Shown here: piece after piece, positions 48,857 through 62,100 of the stretch
How the letters are laid out: every line of letters starts with the position of its first letter
Numbering within the stretch: the stretch's first letter is position 1
Origin: Paraspadella gotoi
Lineage: Eukaryota; Chaetognatha
Direction of reading: 5' to 3'
Length of the DNA: 64,000 bases
NCBI GenBank assembly: GCA_051294375.1
Contig: CM119267.1
Coordinates: 1,123,601 to 1,187,600 of the forward strand
Notes under the pieces: generated by a model
Seen by the model: the letters and a program-made list of their open reading frames with translations, nothing else
Database searches by the model: none
What the model was told of the DNA's origin: nothing
Translations under genes and position numbers: made by a program

Positions 48857-51800
48857 CAGAAACTGTAACTTTAATTTTCCTCGTACTTTATTTTATTTTT
48901 AATTGACAATCACAAAATATAATTTTTCTTGTTTATAAATTAATTTTCTTTTCTCAAATTTTATTTTTTTTAGTATCAATTTATCTTTCCATATATTTCT
49001 CCTGGTTTTCTTTTTTCTTTTCTTTCTTTAATCTCCTTTCATCGCTTTCTGCTCCTCCAGGCGGCGGAAGCACTCTTTCCCACAACGAAAGCCTTCGGCT
49101 ATTTCTTCGAAGAATATCGAACCGAAAAGTTTGTGCAACACGTGGAGGCCTTAAGCCTCTGGCTCAATCTCACAACAGATCTCATCCTCAAAGTTCAGGT
49201 CGCGCATGCGCCAGAGATTCGGATCAATTATTAATGCAGCTTAATCAAAATTTAAATCTCAACAGACGATGGCCAAATTCCTCCATTTGACCCAAATGTC
49301 TGGCCTCAACCTTCCATGGCTTGACTTTGAGTTTCCGGCGCCACCGGAAGTGGGCGTCGACTTTTTGGCGCAAAATCGAATCTCGGAATCTTTGACGCGA
49401 CTCAATCTCGTTGGAGTCGATGATGAAGACGAGGAAGACGGACCGTCTGCGGAAGGCGTGGATCCTTCTATTTCCGACTCTGGATATTCCCCATTTTTCG
49501 CTATGGAAATGGAGGCGGCCGAAGAGGAGCAGGTTGGGATGGGAAGTGGGGCCGTTAGGAAGACTGGGTTGAGGGATTAGACCGAGTTGGTGCGGTTTGA
49601 GCTTTACAATTTTAGAGCAAATGTATATTTTATAATATTATTAAAACCATTATAAACTTATGGTAGTCGGGCATTGCCACCTGCTGTTGTGGATAAGGCG
49701 CGAAGTGGGCTGAAGACTACTATCCGTAACTTTTATGCCCCCTCAGCAGCCATGGAACGGGTCCTGGGTTTTCCCCGCCCCCAAAGCGGCTTACTGCCGT
49801 CCTCCCGTTTTCCTCAGTGGTCATGAGCTGATGGCTTTACTCAATGAGCTGTCAGGAACAAACTCACTGGGTCACAACTGAAAGTGTCATGTTTATAGGT
49901 TGTGTAAACTTATGCAATTCCCGACTACATGACTTCAGACCATCCTTATGCTAACCACAGGTTGGGTAGCATTGGGGATCAATCCTGGTACCTGATGGTC
50001 ATAAGCTAATGGTATAACTCAATGAGCCACCGGGTCACGACTGAAGGTGTCATGCTTATAGGCAGGGTTAAATTATTGCAATGCCAGACTACAAACAATC
50101 AATTAAATAGTTTTACCGTTGAATTCTATCTCAGTCGAACCCGAATAGCGAAAGTAAACCCGGAATTTCTCTCACCATTCCATCTGACGATGACAACGAC
50201 GACGTTGAGAGCGACGACGAAAACCGCTGCATTTCCGTTGTCAAGTAAGAAAGGACTTACGCAAGCGATTGCGACGATTATGGGACGATGGTCCCCATAA
50301 ATGGCATCGTCGTCGTCGTCGTCGTTGGCGTTTCAAATTATAGATCGCTTTTTAGATCGCTAATTGTATGAAGCTGAGAATTTTGATATATTTTCTCATC
50401 ATCAAGGTCCTTGAAAAATGATGAGGGGATTTATTAAATGTGATTATATTTTATAAACAAAATAAATTTTTTTGTAATATTTTTTTTTGTCAGCATTATT
50501 GTATTTAAATTAATCATATTAATTTAAATGATTATATTCTTTCCTTCAGCCCCCTCGGCCCCATTGTCCCCAAAGTCCGTTTCCGTTCTGTCTCATCCGA
50601 GATCGGCGTCGGATCTCCGTCTCTCTCTTCCTCCGCATCTCCATCGACTTCATCGCCTCGAGACATTCCCCTCTCTCCCCCGCTCGTCCCTCCTCTCGCT
50701 CCCCTCGCCCCCCGAAGCCCCGAGCGGGTCCACGGCGTCTCGGTCCTTCAGTCTCCCCCCAACGTCTCGACCAAGGATCTCAAGTCGCCCGTCTACGCAT
50801 CAAAGACGATCATCTACCGCAAGTTCGTCGACAAGAGTCTCAAACAGATGGGTTTGCGGAAACTCATGGCCAAGGTTCTCAACGTGTTGCAAGGTGAGGT
50901 GGAGTTAGACAATATCTATATCTAATTTATATCTAATTATATCTAATATCTAATTATCTATATTACCTTTAATACTTAATGTTCCAAACTTTCTAACTGA
51001 TTATTACAATAATTCAATAGTTAATACGTACGAATAAAATGATTTCTCGACTAATTTTAGAAATCAAAAGTTGTGATAATATTTTTAATAGTAATGAAGT
51101 CTATCCCATTTCTGTAATATGCAAATGAGATTAAAAATTTTCTTGTCGTCGTTCAGGGACAATGGAGAAAATCCGGGTTGCTTTAGAACATCCGAGCGAG
51201 GCGGAATCCCTCATGGTTCCGGATCAAATGTTCGGTGCCAAATCTCTTTCCGCCGAAGCCTTGGAAGCTTATTTGGGTCAATTGCGCCAGGCCAATTCCA
51301 TGAGCAGGTTTGGGTCGTCAAGTGGAGAAGAAAGAGTATAAGATCTCTCTTGAAAATATTTTATTCCATTATTTTTATATTTCAATTAATCCAAATTCGA
51401 CACTATATAAATGGGCTTGAATAATTAAATGAACACTTGAAGGTGCGTGGACGCGTTGGAAAAGATGCAGCTGCCGTCGCTGCGGCCGGCTGCGCTCTTC
51501 CTCGCCCGAGTTCCCCTCGACGTCGTTCACGAATGCCTGAGGCTGCGGTTGGATCAAAGACCTCGAACGGAGCCTTCAGTTCTCTCCATTCGACAACTCA
51601 TGGCCGGTCGCTACTTGGCATTTTATCTTTAAGAGTTTTTGGTCAAAAAATTTATCTTTCTTTGTCTCCCCCAGAATACAAAGAAGTCCTGCGCACGGCG
51701 ATGACCCTCCGTCAATACTACGAAGCCTTCGTGAGCCTCATCCGCGGGGAAGAGAGCGTCCGTTGCGACGGGGCCGACCCGGGATTGGAGACCTTCAACG

Positions 51801-53086
51801 ATGACGTCCAAGAGATGTTGAGGACGTACTTCTGGTCGCTGGAGAAGTGGCTGCATCTCGTGCAGAAGGCTCAAGATTTTCCCGTCGACATCAGATCTCT
51901 GTTGGAGGACGAGTGGCTCTTCATCCAATCGATCTCCACTCAAATCCCTTCAGGATTCGTCCAAGCCGCCGCCAAATTCTGGGACATCACCGCCGGCGTT
52001 TTTGACGCTATCTCCTTGCACCTCACCAAAGCCCTGCACCCGTGTCTCGAAGAAGGTGAATTAATCATCACCGTAATGTCCACAGTCATGACCAGTTTGA
52101 CTACATCCTCTCAGACGCCATATCCTCGCGTCAAAACTACGTGGACGCGTGTCGACGCGCGCGCAACGTCTTCAAGGAAGTGCGGGAGCGCGCCTTCAAG
52201 ATCTGTGCCTTCGCTCGAGACCTCAAGACGCACACCCACTGTGCCTTTCCCTTCCAACTCACCGCCAACGCCAAGATGCTCGTTGAGCTTCTTGACAACC
52301 TCGGATTCGTTCAGGTGAATGCGGCGATGTTTCTCGCAATTCGCAACCGCAACGTTTGCCTTTTTAACAAACGCTACTGAGAAATGCTTCTACATTATTG
52401 TCATACTTGTGCGATATTTCAATTTCATCTTTGCCCATTCTCCTCCTCCTCCTCCTCCTCCTCCATCAGATCGTGGGACCCAAAACCCCCGGTTGCCTCC
52501 TCCTCGTCCCCAAATCTCTCTCGCAGAAACACGAGGGCGTCGTCGGGGATCTCCTCGAGTTCGTCTGGAGCGACGAGGGACTCAACAAGACGAGCGTCGA
52601 GAACCGCGACTCACTTCAGTCGATCGGGGGATACTTGCTCGTCGTTAGATGCCACGTCAGTTCTTTTGGCCTGAATGTGGAGGCGGTTTGAGAGAGAGAG
52701 AGAGAGAGTGTGAGAGTAACTAGCTTCTTTGTCGACCGCGCAATACAGTTGCAAGTGACCGTTTCTGTTTTCCCCATTTATTAATATTAATATATATTAT
52801 CCTCAGGAGGAATGGAAGGGATTAACGTATAAAGTTGAGAGTCGCCTCTTTTCTCGACCTATTCCTCTCAATTCCTTCTTCGATGCTCCTCTTCTCTTCG
52901 TTTCTCCAACCGATAAAAACTTCTACATGCAGAGGGACTTTCAGACGCTAGTCGGTCAGTCAATAATATTTATTTGAATATTTATCGATTAATGCTAGTA
53001 AATTACATGGCAAACCACCGATAGTTTGAGAACTGTGCAAAGTTTGAAATTTTCGTTTAATGAGCTTTGTAGCATGTTGTTATCTA

Positions 53087-53137
<51 letters not shown>

Positions 53138-56100
53138 GTCCCATAATCGAACCGTTCGACGACGAGATTCCGTTAGGAACTTCGTCACTCGAAAGCGTTA
53201 GAGGTGCTAAACGCGTCGTCATTCGTCTCATGGGTTACATGAGGTGAGGCGATTAGAGGGGTAAGTTTACAGTTGGCCATCTCAATGTTTAATTATTCTT
53301 TAATTACTATATTCACAACGAGACTAAATCTTTTAGAAATACCTCTAACCTCCTTATTCTTTAACAAGCAAATCGATCTCGAGTCTGACCTGTCACCTCT
53401 CTGCCGACAAAGCGAGGGATGCGGCCGAACTGACACCCGGCAACAAGCATTTTCGCGACACAATTGCCCAGTGTTACAAGCTTTGCTTTGAATATCACAA
53501 GGAGGCTACCAAGCTCGTCTCCCTCAATAGTTCTTTCAAGACTCAGGTCAGCGCGATAATAAACAAGGTAGTACATTAAATTAGTGTATTAAATCCTTTT
53601 ATTTGAATTGATTGATAGTTATTTATTTAATATCAGCTTTCGCAAAACCTTATCGCGTTGGCCAAGCAATGGATGTGTCACGTGTTGGAGGCTCACGAGA
53701 GAGGGCGTGGTTCACGTCCGCGATGGGCGGCGCAGGGGCTCGACTTTATCGCAGTGGCCATCGAACCCAGGGTGAGAGAGAAAGAGAGCGCAAGCGAGCG
53801 AAAGCTTACAAGTAGACATTCCATCAATTCTTTTTATCGAACCAGGACAGGCTTCGCCTGGTCCTGGCTCTATAATGTTTTAGGATTGCTTCTTTGTGAC
53901 GTAGTCGTCGTCGTCGTCGTCGTCGGCGTCACGCTGTTTTTATATAAAAACTACTGCGCTTTTATAGTTTTGGCTGGGATTTACCGTTTTTCTTTAAATA
54001 AAAATTATTATGAATTACAATGAAGTTTTATAAAAGTGTGCCATAATAGTAAGTTAAAAATTTAGATATGGCTTCTCATCTTGAAATAGCTGTGATATTT
54101 TCATATTAAATTTGGATTTAAGTATGTTTTGTTTGAATTTCCACTTCATTATGATTTACTGCAATATGCAAATTACTTTAAAGTACTCATTATAATATCC
54201 AAATTAGTATATAGAAATGCTTTAATCTAATTTACATATTGCAGTATATAATATTGAAGATGAAATTCAAAAATTTTTTTTTAAATCTATAATAAAAATG
54301 GGAACTCAAAATAACTTTTTAATGAGAAGCTATATCTTAATTTTAATACAAATAAAAATAAAATCTTTTACAAGCTGCGATTGGAAAAAATTGGAAAAAA
54401 TTTCCAATTGTAAACAATTGTAACATATTTTTGCCTTTCTTTTATTTCTTTAAATTATATATATATGTTTTTTTTTTTTTTTAGAAAAAATGAGTTCAGT
54501 CTCTGCAGTGACTGTACAGCGGCCTTCCAGCAGCTGTCCAGCTTTGTCTCTCTCTCTCTCTCGGTACGATCTCATGCCTGATCGTTCGTTTTTGAAAAAT
54601 TTCTGATTATTTTTTTCCTTCTAAAAACTTTTTTTTTTATTATTATTTTATTATTCTCTCGATATTTCTCTCTCAATCAACTCTGTCGCTCTCTCTCTCT
54701 CTCTCTCTAATTAACTCATCGCGTCAATAAATGACTATCATCGCATCAATGAATGATTATCATCGCATCAATGAATGACTATCATCGCATCAATGAATGA
54801 TTATCATCCGATCAATGAAGTACTATCATCACATCAATGAATGATTATCATCGCATCAATGAATGATTATCATCGCATCCATCATTTGGTTATCATCGCC
54901 TCAATCCTTTGGTTATCATCGCGTCAATATTTGGTTATCATCGCATCAATATTTGGTTATCATCGAAAGCAGGCTCGATCCCTATTGCTTTTAAGATTCT
55001 GTTGAAGTCGCCCCGCCCCCCCCACATAAGCCCTCGTAACTCGAGGTGCCAATATCGCGAAAAGTTATCAGAAAATAACGATAAAAAAACAAAAGAAACG
55101 AAGTTAAATGTAATGAAAACTGAGAGAAAACAAAAGACAAAAGTCCGTGCCGCTCTATCCTCTCCGCCGCGGCAGCAGCGCTCCCTGCCGCTGCAGGGCC
55201 AGTCCGGCCAACCCGAGGCTGCTGCGCCGGGGATGCATCACTTTTTCTTTTCGCGCCATATCGTGCACGTGTTAAAATAGTTATCTTTTAACGATTTTTT
55301 CGTTTTTTTCCTCAAATTTCTACGTTTTAACGAATTTTCTTACCGAGTTATTATGCCTTCTCACGAAAATTCAAAATCTCGGTCGAAATGACGGCGGTTC
55401 TGGAAATCCGCTCACCGAGATAAGGGGGGAGGTCCCCATTGACCGACCAGGATCGAGAGGCGGTGAGGAAGGACTACCTCCCGCCGCCCCCCCCCCCACC
55501 TCCAGTTTCGCCCGCGACAGTCTCGCTTCCTGTCCTCCGGCGCCGGGGGGGCTCCCCGCCTGAATCTGCAGCCTCGCTGCCCGGCGTTCCGTCGGGAGGG
55601 ATTGACGAGCATATGAGAATCTTCATGGCTGATTTCCGTAAGGCTTTGAAGCAGTCCGTCAGGATTTTGGCTCAGTCCGCAAAGATTTAGACTCAGTCCG
55701 CCAGGACTTTCGTAAGGAGATTGGCGAGCTTCGTCTGTGCAACTCGTCTCGACTTGGGAGGATATTCGTGGCGTGAGTTTTTTTGTGATTTTTTTCACCC
55801 TCGGTGGGGAGTTAGTGTCGTCGTTTCGCTTAGCGCCCTCTCTCCCGTTATTTTGTTTCTTCTTTTTTCTCCGCTCCCTTTTTGCTCTTTTGTCTCGACC
55901 CCTTCTCTCCTCTTGGGACAGGGCTTATGTGGGGGGGCGGGGCGACTTCAACAGAATCTCTAATTCCTTTATGGAATATTGATTCTTTGTCGCCCCGCCC
56001 CCCCCACATACTCCCACCATCCTCCCCTTTATTTCACACCGCCCTTGTATGTGGGGGTGGAGAGTTTTCGGCTCTCGTTTGAGAGATGGTTATTTTTACG

Positions 56101-59100
56101 GGAAAATTTTTTTAGTGTTTTCCTTTGAGAGCAAAGGGGGGCGGCGGGTGAGAGGGGAGGGTTGTTTTGTTGGGGATTATTTCTAATCCGTACGTTTAAC
56201 CCTTTTTTTATTTATGTGCGATTCTTTGTCGTCCCCGGCGTCGTCACTTCTCTCCATCCTCCTACGCTCGTTCCATCTCCTACTCATATGCTCGCCCAGA
56301 GGCCTTCCCCGTGCTGGCCATGCCTCTGCTCCTCGTTCCCGGGATGGCTCTCCTCCACGTCCGCGCCATTCTTTTCCGGATCCGGATGCTGCCCCCTCCT
56401 CCGCAGAGGAGGGCGAGGCCTCCGACGATGACTCTGGCGACGAGAATCTCGGCGTCTGCGAGAAATTCGTAATCGCACGTAAAGCCGCGCCCGAGCCTTC
56501 CCAATGGGTCCAGGACACGTGGCGCCATTTTCGCGGCATCAAGCCCTCCGGCGCTTTTCGTCGCGGCTGGGACGCTTTCTCCATCGCGAGCCGCACCTCA
56601 CGCTGGGTGGACACCGACACCCCAGCAGCTTTCTTGCCTCCAATGCGGGACCAATGCCTTTCGTCGCAGTTCAACGCCGCTCGTTTTTCCTCGTCGCTCA
56701 AAGCCCTTTATCGTCAGATGACCTCAGCGGGCGCGGCGGGTCACGCTGTTCTTGCTACCGTCGAAGAGCTCAATGCCCTTGTTGAGGATATCAATCAAGG
56801 CGTCCCTCGCGAGGAGCTCAAGGCTCGCGCATNNNNNNNNNNCTCCCCTCTTCGTGATGTTGCAGCTCTTCAGGCTGCATCCTTCAACGATGCTTTTGCC
56901 GAGGTTCGACGTGGAGTTTCGGCGGCTGCTTCGACGGACCTAAGGGCGTCTATCGCGGACGCCGCCCCTTCCGAATCCTCCTTTTTTGGCAACCCCACGG
57001 AGTGCGTTTCGGCTGCTTTTCAGGCCTCCTTGGTGCGTCAGCAGGCCTCCCGTCCACGTTTTCAACAGGATCGTCGCCCGTCCTTCAAAGCCAAGTCTGC
57101 TTTCAAAGGAAAAAAGGGCGGCAAGAAGCCTTATCAGGCCAAGCGTTCGGGAAACGGGGAGGAGCGGGGCAACCGCTCCACCAAGTGACGGGCTCCTGCG
57201 GNNNNNNNNNNGTTGCCTCGTCCGACTCTTCCTTCCGTTTCGATTCGTCCAACATCGCCGCCTCAGACTCCATCTTCAGACTGGTTCGCCGCCCCCGCCC
57301 CGTCGCTTCTTCCGCAGTTTCCGGTCGGGGGCCGCCTCGTCCACTTCCTCCCCTTCTGGAAGCGTCTCGTCGGCGACAACTCCCCAATCCTCGAAAACGT
57401 CTCGGGATTTCGCATCGCCAATGCCGACAGGATTCCAGTTCGTCTTCCTCGCCCTTCGGACGAGACTCCTTCTTTCGGCGAGAGAGATGCGGAAGTGGAG
57501 GAGGAGATTCAGGCGGCTCTGGAGAAGGGCGCCATCGAAGAGGTCAACTCCTCTCCGGGGTTTTATTCGAAGGTCTTCCTCGTGCCGAAGAAAGACGGAG
57601 GATGGCGTCCCATCCTCAACCTCAAGCGCTTGAACGCCTCTTNNNNNNNNNNTCCCTATTTTCGGATGGAGGGCGTGGCCGATGTGAGGAAGATGTTTCG
57701 CAAAGGGGATTGGGGCGCCTCCATCGATTTGAAGGACGCCTACCTCCATCTTCCTCTCCACAAGGACCATCGTCGTCTTTGCCGCTTCATTTGGAAAGGC
57801 CGAATTTTCCAATACAAAGTTCTCCCTTTCGGCCTCGCGACAGGTCCTTTCCTTTTTACAAAGACGACTCGTCCCCTTGTCCAGTGGCTCCGCGAAAGAG
57901 GAATACGATGCCTTTTTTATCTGGACGACATCCTCATTCTGNNNNNNNNNNGGGAGGAGTGCCTCTTAGCGACAGAGAAAGCCTTCCTCCTGCTTCGGGA
58001 GGCAGGCTTCATCATTCACCTGCGGAAATCGAACCTCTGCCCGTCCCAACGCTTCGAGTTCCTCGGGTTTTTCTGGGATGGTCTCAACCACTCCATTGTA
58101 CTTCCGGAGAAGNNNNNNNNNNCACTTCGATCCCTCTCGCTCTCTCTCCTCGACATGCCCCGTCCAACAGCGCGCCAGGTCCTTCAGCTTCTGGGACATG
58201 TCACAGCAGCCTCCATAGCGACCCCGCTCCTTCGTTGCAGAGCCACGAGAATTCAACACGATCTCCATTGTGTTTACCGGACGGAGGCGGATCTCAATCG
58301 CCCATCGCCTCTCTCTGCTCTAGCTCGGGAGGAGCTCAGCTGGATTGCGGCGCTGCTTCCGGAGGACTGCTGGGCGCCAATAGCGGATCTTCTCCCGGAG
58401 TCTTGTTCCTTGACAGTAACGACAGATGCCTCACAGGAGGGCTGGGGCATCCTCCATCAGGGGACGCTTCTTCGGGGGATATGGGAGGGTGCCGATGTCC
58501 CTCGCCATATCAATGTGAAGGAATTCATGGTCCTGATGATATTCCTCCAGCGATTCGGCTCCTCACTTCGCGGTTCATCGATTCATTGGAGGTCGGACAG
58601 CCAAGTCTCCCTCCTCTGCCTCCGCAGGACCTGCAGTCGCTCACCGGCTCTCCACGAGATCGTCCGCTCATCACTGATCCTCGCTCACTCACTCGGCATT
58701 CGTCTTACCGGAAGTCACGTGACCTCGGAGGAGAATCTTGTGACCGACGCTGCTTCGAGGGGGAAGAAGGTAGCGGATTGGCACCTTCTCCCACGTGTTT
58801 TTCGCCAGATCTCCGACGCCTTCGGCCCCGCAGAGATCGATCTCTTCGCGTCGGCCGACTCGACACAGCTGCCTCGGTTCTTCGCTTGGATGACAGGCGC
58901 GGGAGCAGAGGGCGTCGACGCTCTCGCTCAGATCTGGGACTTCGACCGCGCCTTCCTTTTTCCTCCCCCTCCCCTCCTCCCCAGCGTGATTCGGAAGCTG
59001 GAGGAGGCGAGAGGCGAGTTTCTCCTCATCACTCCCTTCTGGACGGCACAGAAATGGTTTCCGAGCCTCCTGCTTCTTCGGATCAAGGAGGTGCGCCGCC

Positions 59101-62100
59101 TCCCCATCCCGAGCAACCTCGTCATAGACCTCGCGACGGGCCTTCCCCCGCCCCAGGCGGACCACTTGAAGCTCGTCGTTTGGAAGATTTTCGGCGGTCG
59201 CACGGAATCGTCGAGGTCAACGACGCCACTTTCGGTGTCATCGCTGACAGCTGGAGGAGTTCCACTAGAAACCGTTACGCCAGAGCGTGGAAATCCTTTT
59301 GTGACTTCCTTCAACGTCGAGAAGTACGAGGACCTGAGGCCTCTCTAAAAGACGTTTTGGAATACTTAGGCCACTTGGCTGAGCAGGGCCTCTCCTATAG
59401 CACAGTTAATTTGCACCGCTCGGCGATCTCGACGACGATTTTTCTCAACGGCGCTCCAGCGGGCGAGCACCCGCTAGTTCGTCGACTTCTTAAGGGCGTC
59501 TTTGAACGACGCCCCCCTACACGTCGTCTTTTCCCCTCCTGGGATGCAGCGTCGATTCTTCGTATTTTCGATGCGGCGCCACGTCCATTTTCGCCTTTCG
59601 AAATTCTTCGCCAATCTCTTTTCCTTTTTGCGATGGCTTCAGCTCGTCGCCCGTCGGAGATTGTCTCACTTCGTTGTGACCCCGCCTACTTCGTTCTCGC
59701 GCGGGATCACGTTCGTTTAGTTCCATCCAAACTCTCCAAGACCGACCGGGTTGGACACCTTGGCCCGGCCTTTCGTCTGGATTCCCTTCCGGGCTCCCTC
59801 GCTGCCCTGTAGCAGCTCTACGAGCCTGGTTGTTCGTTCGCGACAAGATCTCTCCCGACCATCACGCGCTCTTCTGTGCCACGTCACGTCCCTTCCGTCC
59901 TTTATCGACGCAGCGTTTTGCAGCGATCCTCAAAGGCATTTTCCTTGAAGCGGACGTCGACGCTCCTCCGGGTTCAACGCGCTCCATGGCGGTTTCCGAC
60001 GCCTTCGCCCGCGGTGTGGATCTTGGCGTCATTCTCCGAGCGGGAGACTGGTCTGGCGCCCAGACCTTCTTCCGTTTTTATTGTCGGGACGTTTCGTGGG
60101 GCGACGCCTTTTCTGGTTCTCGGGACGAGTGATGCATCCCCGGCGCAGCAGCCTCGGGTTGGCCGGACTGGCCCTGCAGCGGCAGGGAGCGGCTGCTGCC
60201 GCGGCGGAGAGGATAGAGCGCACGGACTTTTGTCTTTTGTTTTCTCTCCGTTTTCATTACATTTAACTTCGTTTCTTTTGTTTTTTTATCGTTATTTTCT
60301 GATAACTTTTCGCGATATTGGCACCTCGAGGTTACGAGGGCTTATGTGGGGGGGCGGGGCGACAAAGAATCTCAATATTCCATAAAGGAATTAGAGATTT
60401 TTCATCTTAGGTTTTAGCGCGAGTGTCGCAGACGGAGTATGAATCAATCCAAAACCTGGTTAACCGATGCTTGTCTCACATCGCCGGCGATCAGACTGGC
60501 CTCCCGCGCAAGGAGCAAGTAAACAAGCAGCCATCGCCAAATTCTCCATTTTTAGGTTAGGAAATGTGCTTGTTTTTCTTGATTCAATTCACCCAAAAAA
60601 TTTGTTTTCACTCTCAGGTCAGTTAAGTTGGCCCGAATCTCTCTCCTCCAGCGGATACAACAGTCCGACTGTCCCGGCCTCTCCTGTTCTCCCGACGAGA
60701 TCGAGGTGACCTCTTCTACCTTTTAATTCATCATCTTCATTCAATATTTTTTATTCTTTCTCTTTCCATCCCGCCCCCTTCCCTCCCCCACATCCATTTT
60801 CAGATCCATCGCCTCGACGAGCTCCTTCTCCGCCTCCAAGGCGCGCCTCTCCTCTTCCTCCCTCTCCTACTCCGACGCGGAGGATTCCCCGGGCTGCGGC
60901 GGTTGCGGCGACGACGCGGCCGCACATCCCCTGACGCGGCTGCATTCGACGCCGACGACGCCGGAGACGCCGACGCCGCGTTTGTTGCCGAAGGATAGAA
61001 TCAGGCGCGTCGTGAGCAAATTGGAAGAGAAGAGGAATGAGAAGAGATTCGAAAAAGGGCAGATCGGTCGAGTCACTCAGAAGAAGATGGACCCCGTCAT
61101 ACAATACACGGGGAGGAAGGTAAGGTCTCATTTCCTATGCCTATTTTTAAACAATTGCTATTTTTAGAACTTTTTTTTAATTTCTCTTATTTCTTTACTC
61201 TTTATTATTTCTTTCTCAACTTTCCTTCAGGTAAATTTCCGATGGCAACGCGGTAACAAAATCGGCGAAGGACAGTACGGCAAAGTCTACGCCTGCGTCA
61301 ACATTGACACGGGAGAATTAATGGCGATGAAATGCATCCGTCTCAATCAATTGGATCATAAGACCATCAAGTCGGTCGCGGACGAGATCAAGATCATCGA
61401 GGGATTCGCTCACACGAATCTCGTCCGCTACTTCGGAGTCGAACTCCACTCGGACGAGCTCTTGCTCTTCATGGAGGTAAAAAAGAAATGTGGGAATTAA
61501 TTAATTAAATTAATTAATTTAATTAAATCTCGCTTGACCTTTATTTTTCAGTATTGCGGTGAGGGAACTCTGGAGGACGCGTCGCGCGGCGGCCAACTTC
61601 CAGAGTTGATGATCCGCCGCTACTCTCGGGATGTCCTTCAAGGAATCTCTTATCTTCACGAGAACGGAATCGCTCATCGGGACATCAAGGTTTTTTTTCA
61701 CTTTCTCATCGGGTTTTCTTGCATTTTATTAGCGGGAATATTTTCTTAACTTCTTCCCTTAACTTCATACGAGTCATAATGAAATTATGATCTGCAGGGC
61801 GCGAATATTTTCTTGACGCGCGGCGGTCGAATCAAGTTAGGAGACTTTGGTTGCTCTGCCAAACTTGAGTCGCACACGACGCAACCGGGAGAATTTAACA
61901 GGTTTTGTCTTGAGACCGACCGACTTTCCCAACGATTCACTTATTGATTTCAATTTAGCAACGAGCTCCCTTTTTCGCAGCATGGTGGGAACCGTAGCCT
62001 TCATGGCGCCCGAGATCATCACCAAGACGCGGGAATCGGGCCACGGGCGTCTGGCCGACGTGTGGAGCTTCGGCTGCGTCGTCATCCAAATGTGGAGCGG

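Larger units (their letters stand above)
54994..60399 (+). mobile_element. DIRS-type tyrosine-recombinase retrotransposon
   Basis: A 5.4 kb element with 236-bp inverted terminal repeats (55007-55242 and 60128-60363), short non-repeated tips beyond them, an internal complementary region at 55920-56010, and gag, reverse transcriptase/RNase H and tyrosine recombinase reading frames in that order. The pentamer AGATT is present at both proposed tips (54994-54998 and 60395-60399), and no target-site duplication is visible, as expected for recombinase-mediated insertion. Ends were set by comparing flanks with the internal region. Five 10-N runs occur inside. A frame change in the recombinase gene could be an error or decay. 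Orientation is the same as MAP3K4. Confidence 0.9.
53772..60410 (+). other. 6.6 kb MAP3K4 intron hosting the DIRS element
   Basis: Left part (53772-54990) is AT-rich with a GTCGTC run, CT arrays and a minisatellite. The rest is the DIRS retrotransposon plus 11 bases before the acceptor TTCATCTTAG. Flanking exons join in phase, giving IEPR then VLARVSQTEYESIQ, which aligns with the family without a gap. Confidence 0.8.

Noticed and set aside
55439-55963. Short frames between DIRS left repeat and gag
   Set aside because: No conserved domain, and they run into the internal complementary region.
57002-59053. Long + frame overlapping the DIRS polymerase
   Set aside because: Low-complexity reading in the wrong frame of the polymerase gene; only its 3' part (from 59054) encodes a conserved domain, the recombinase.
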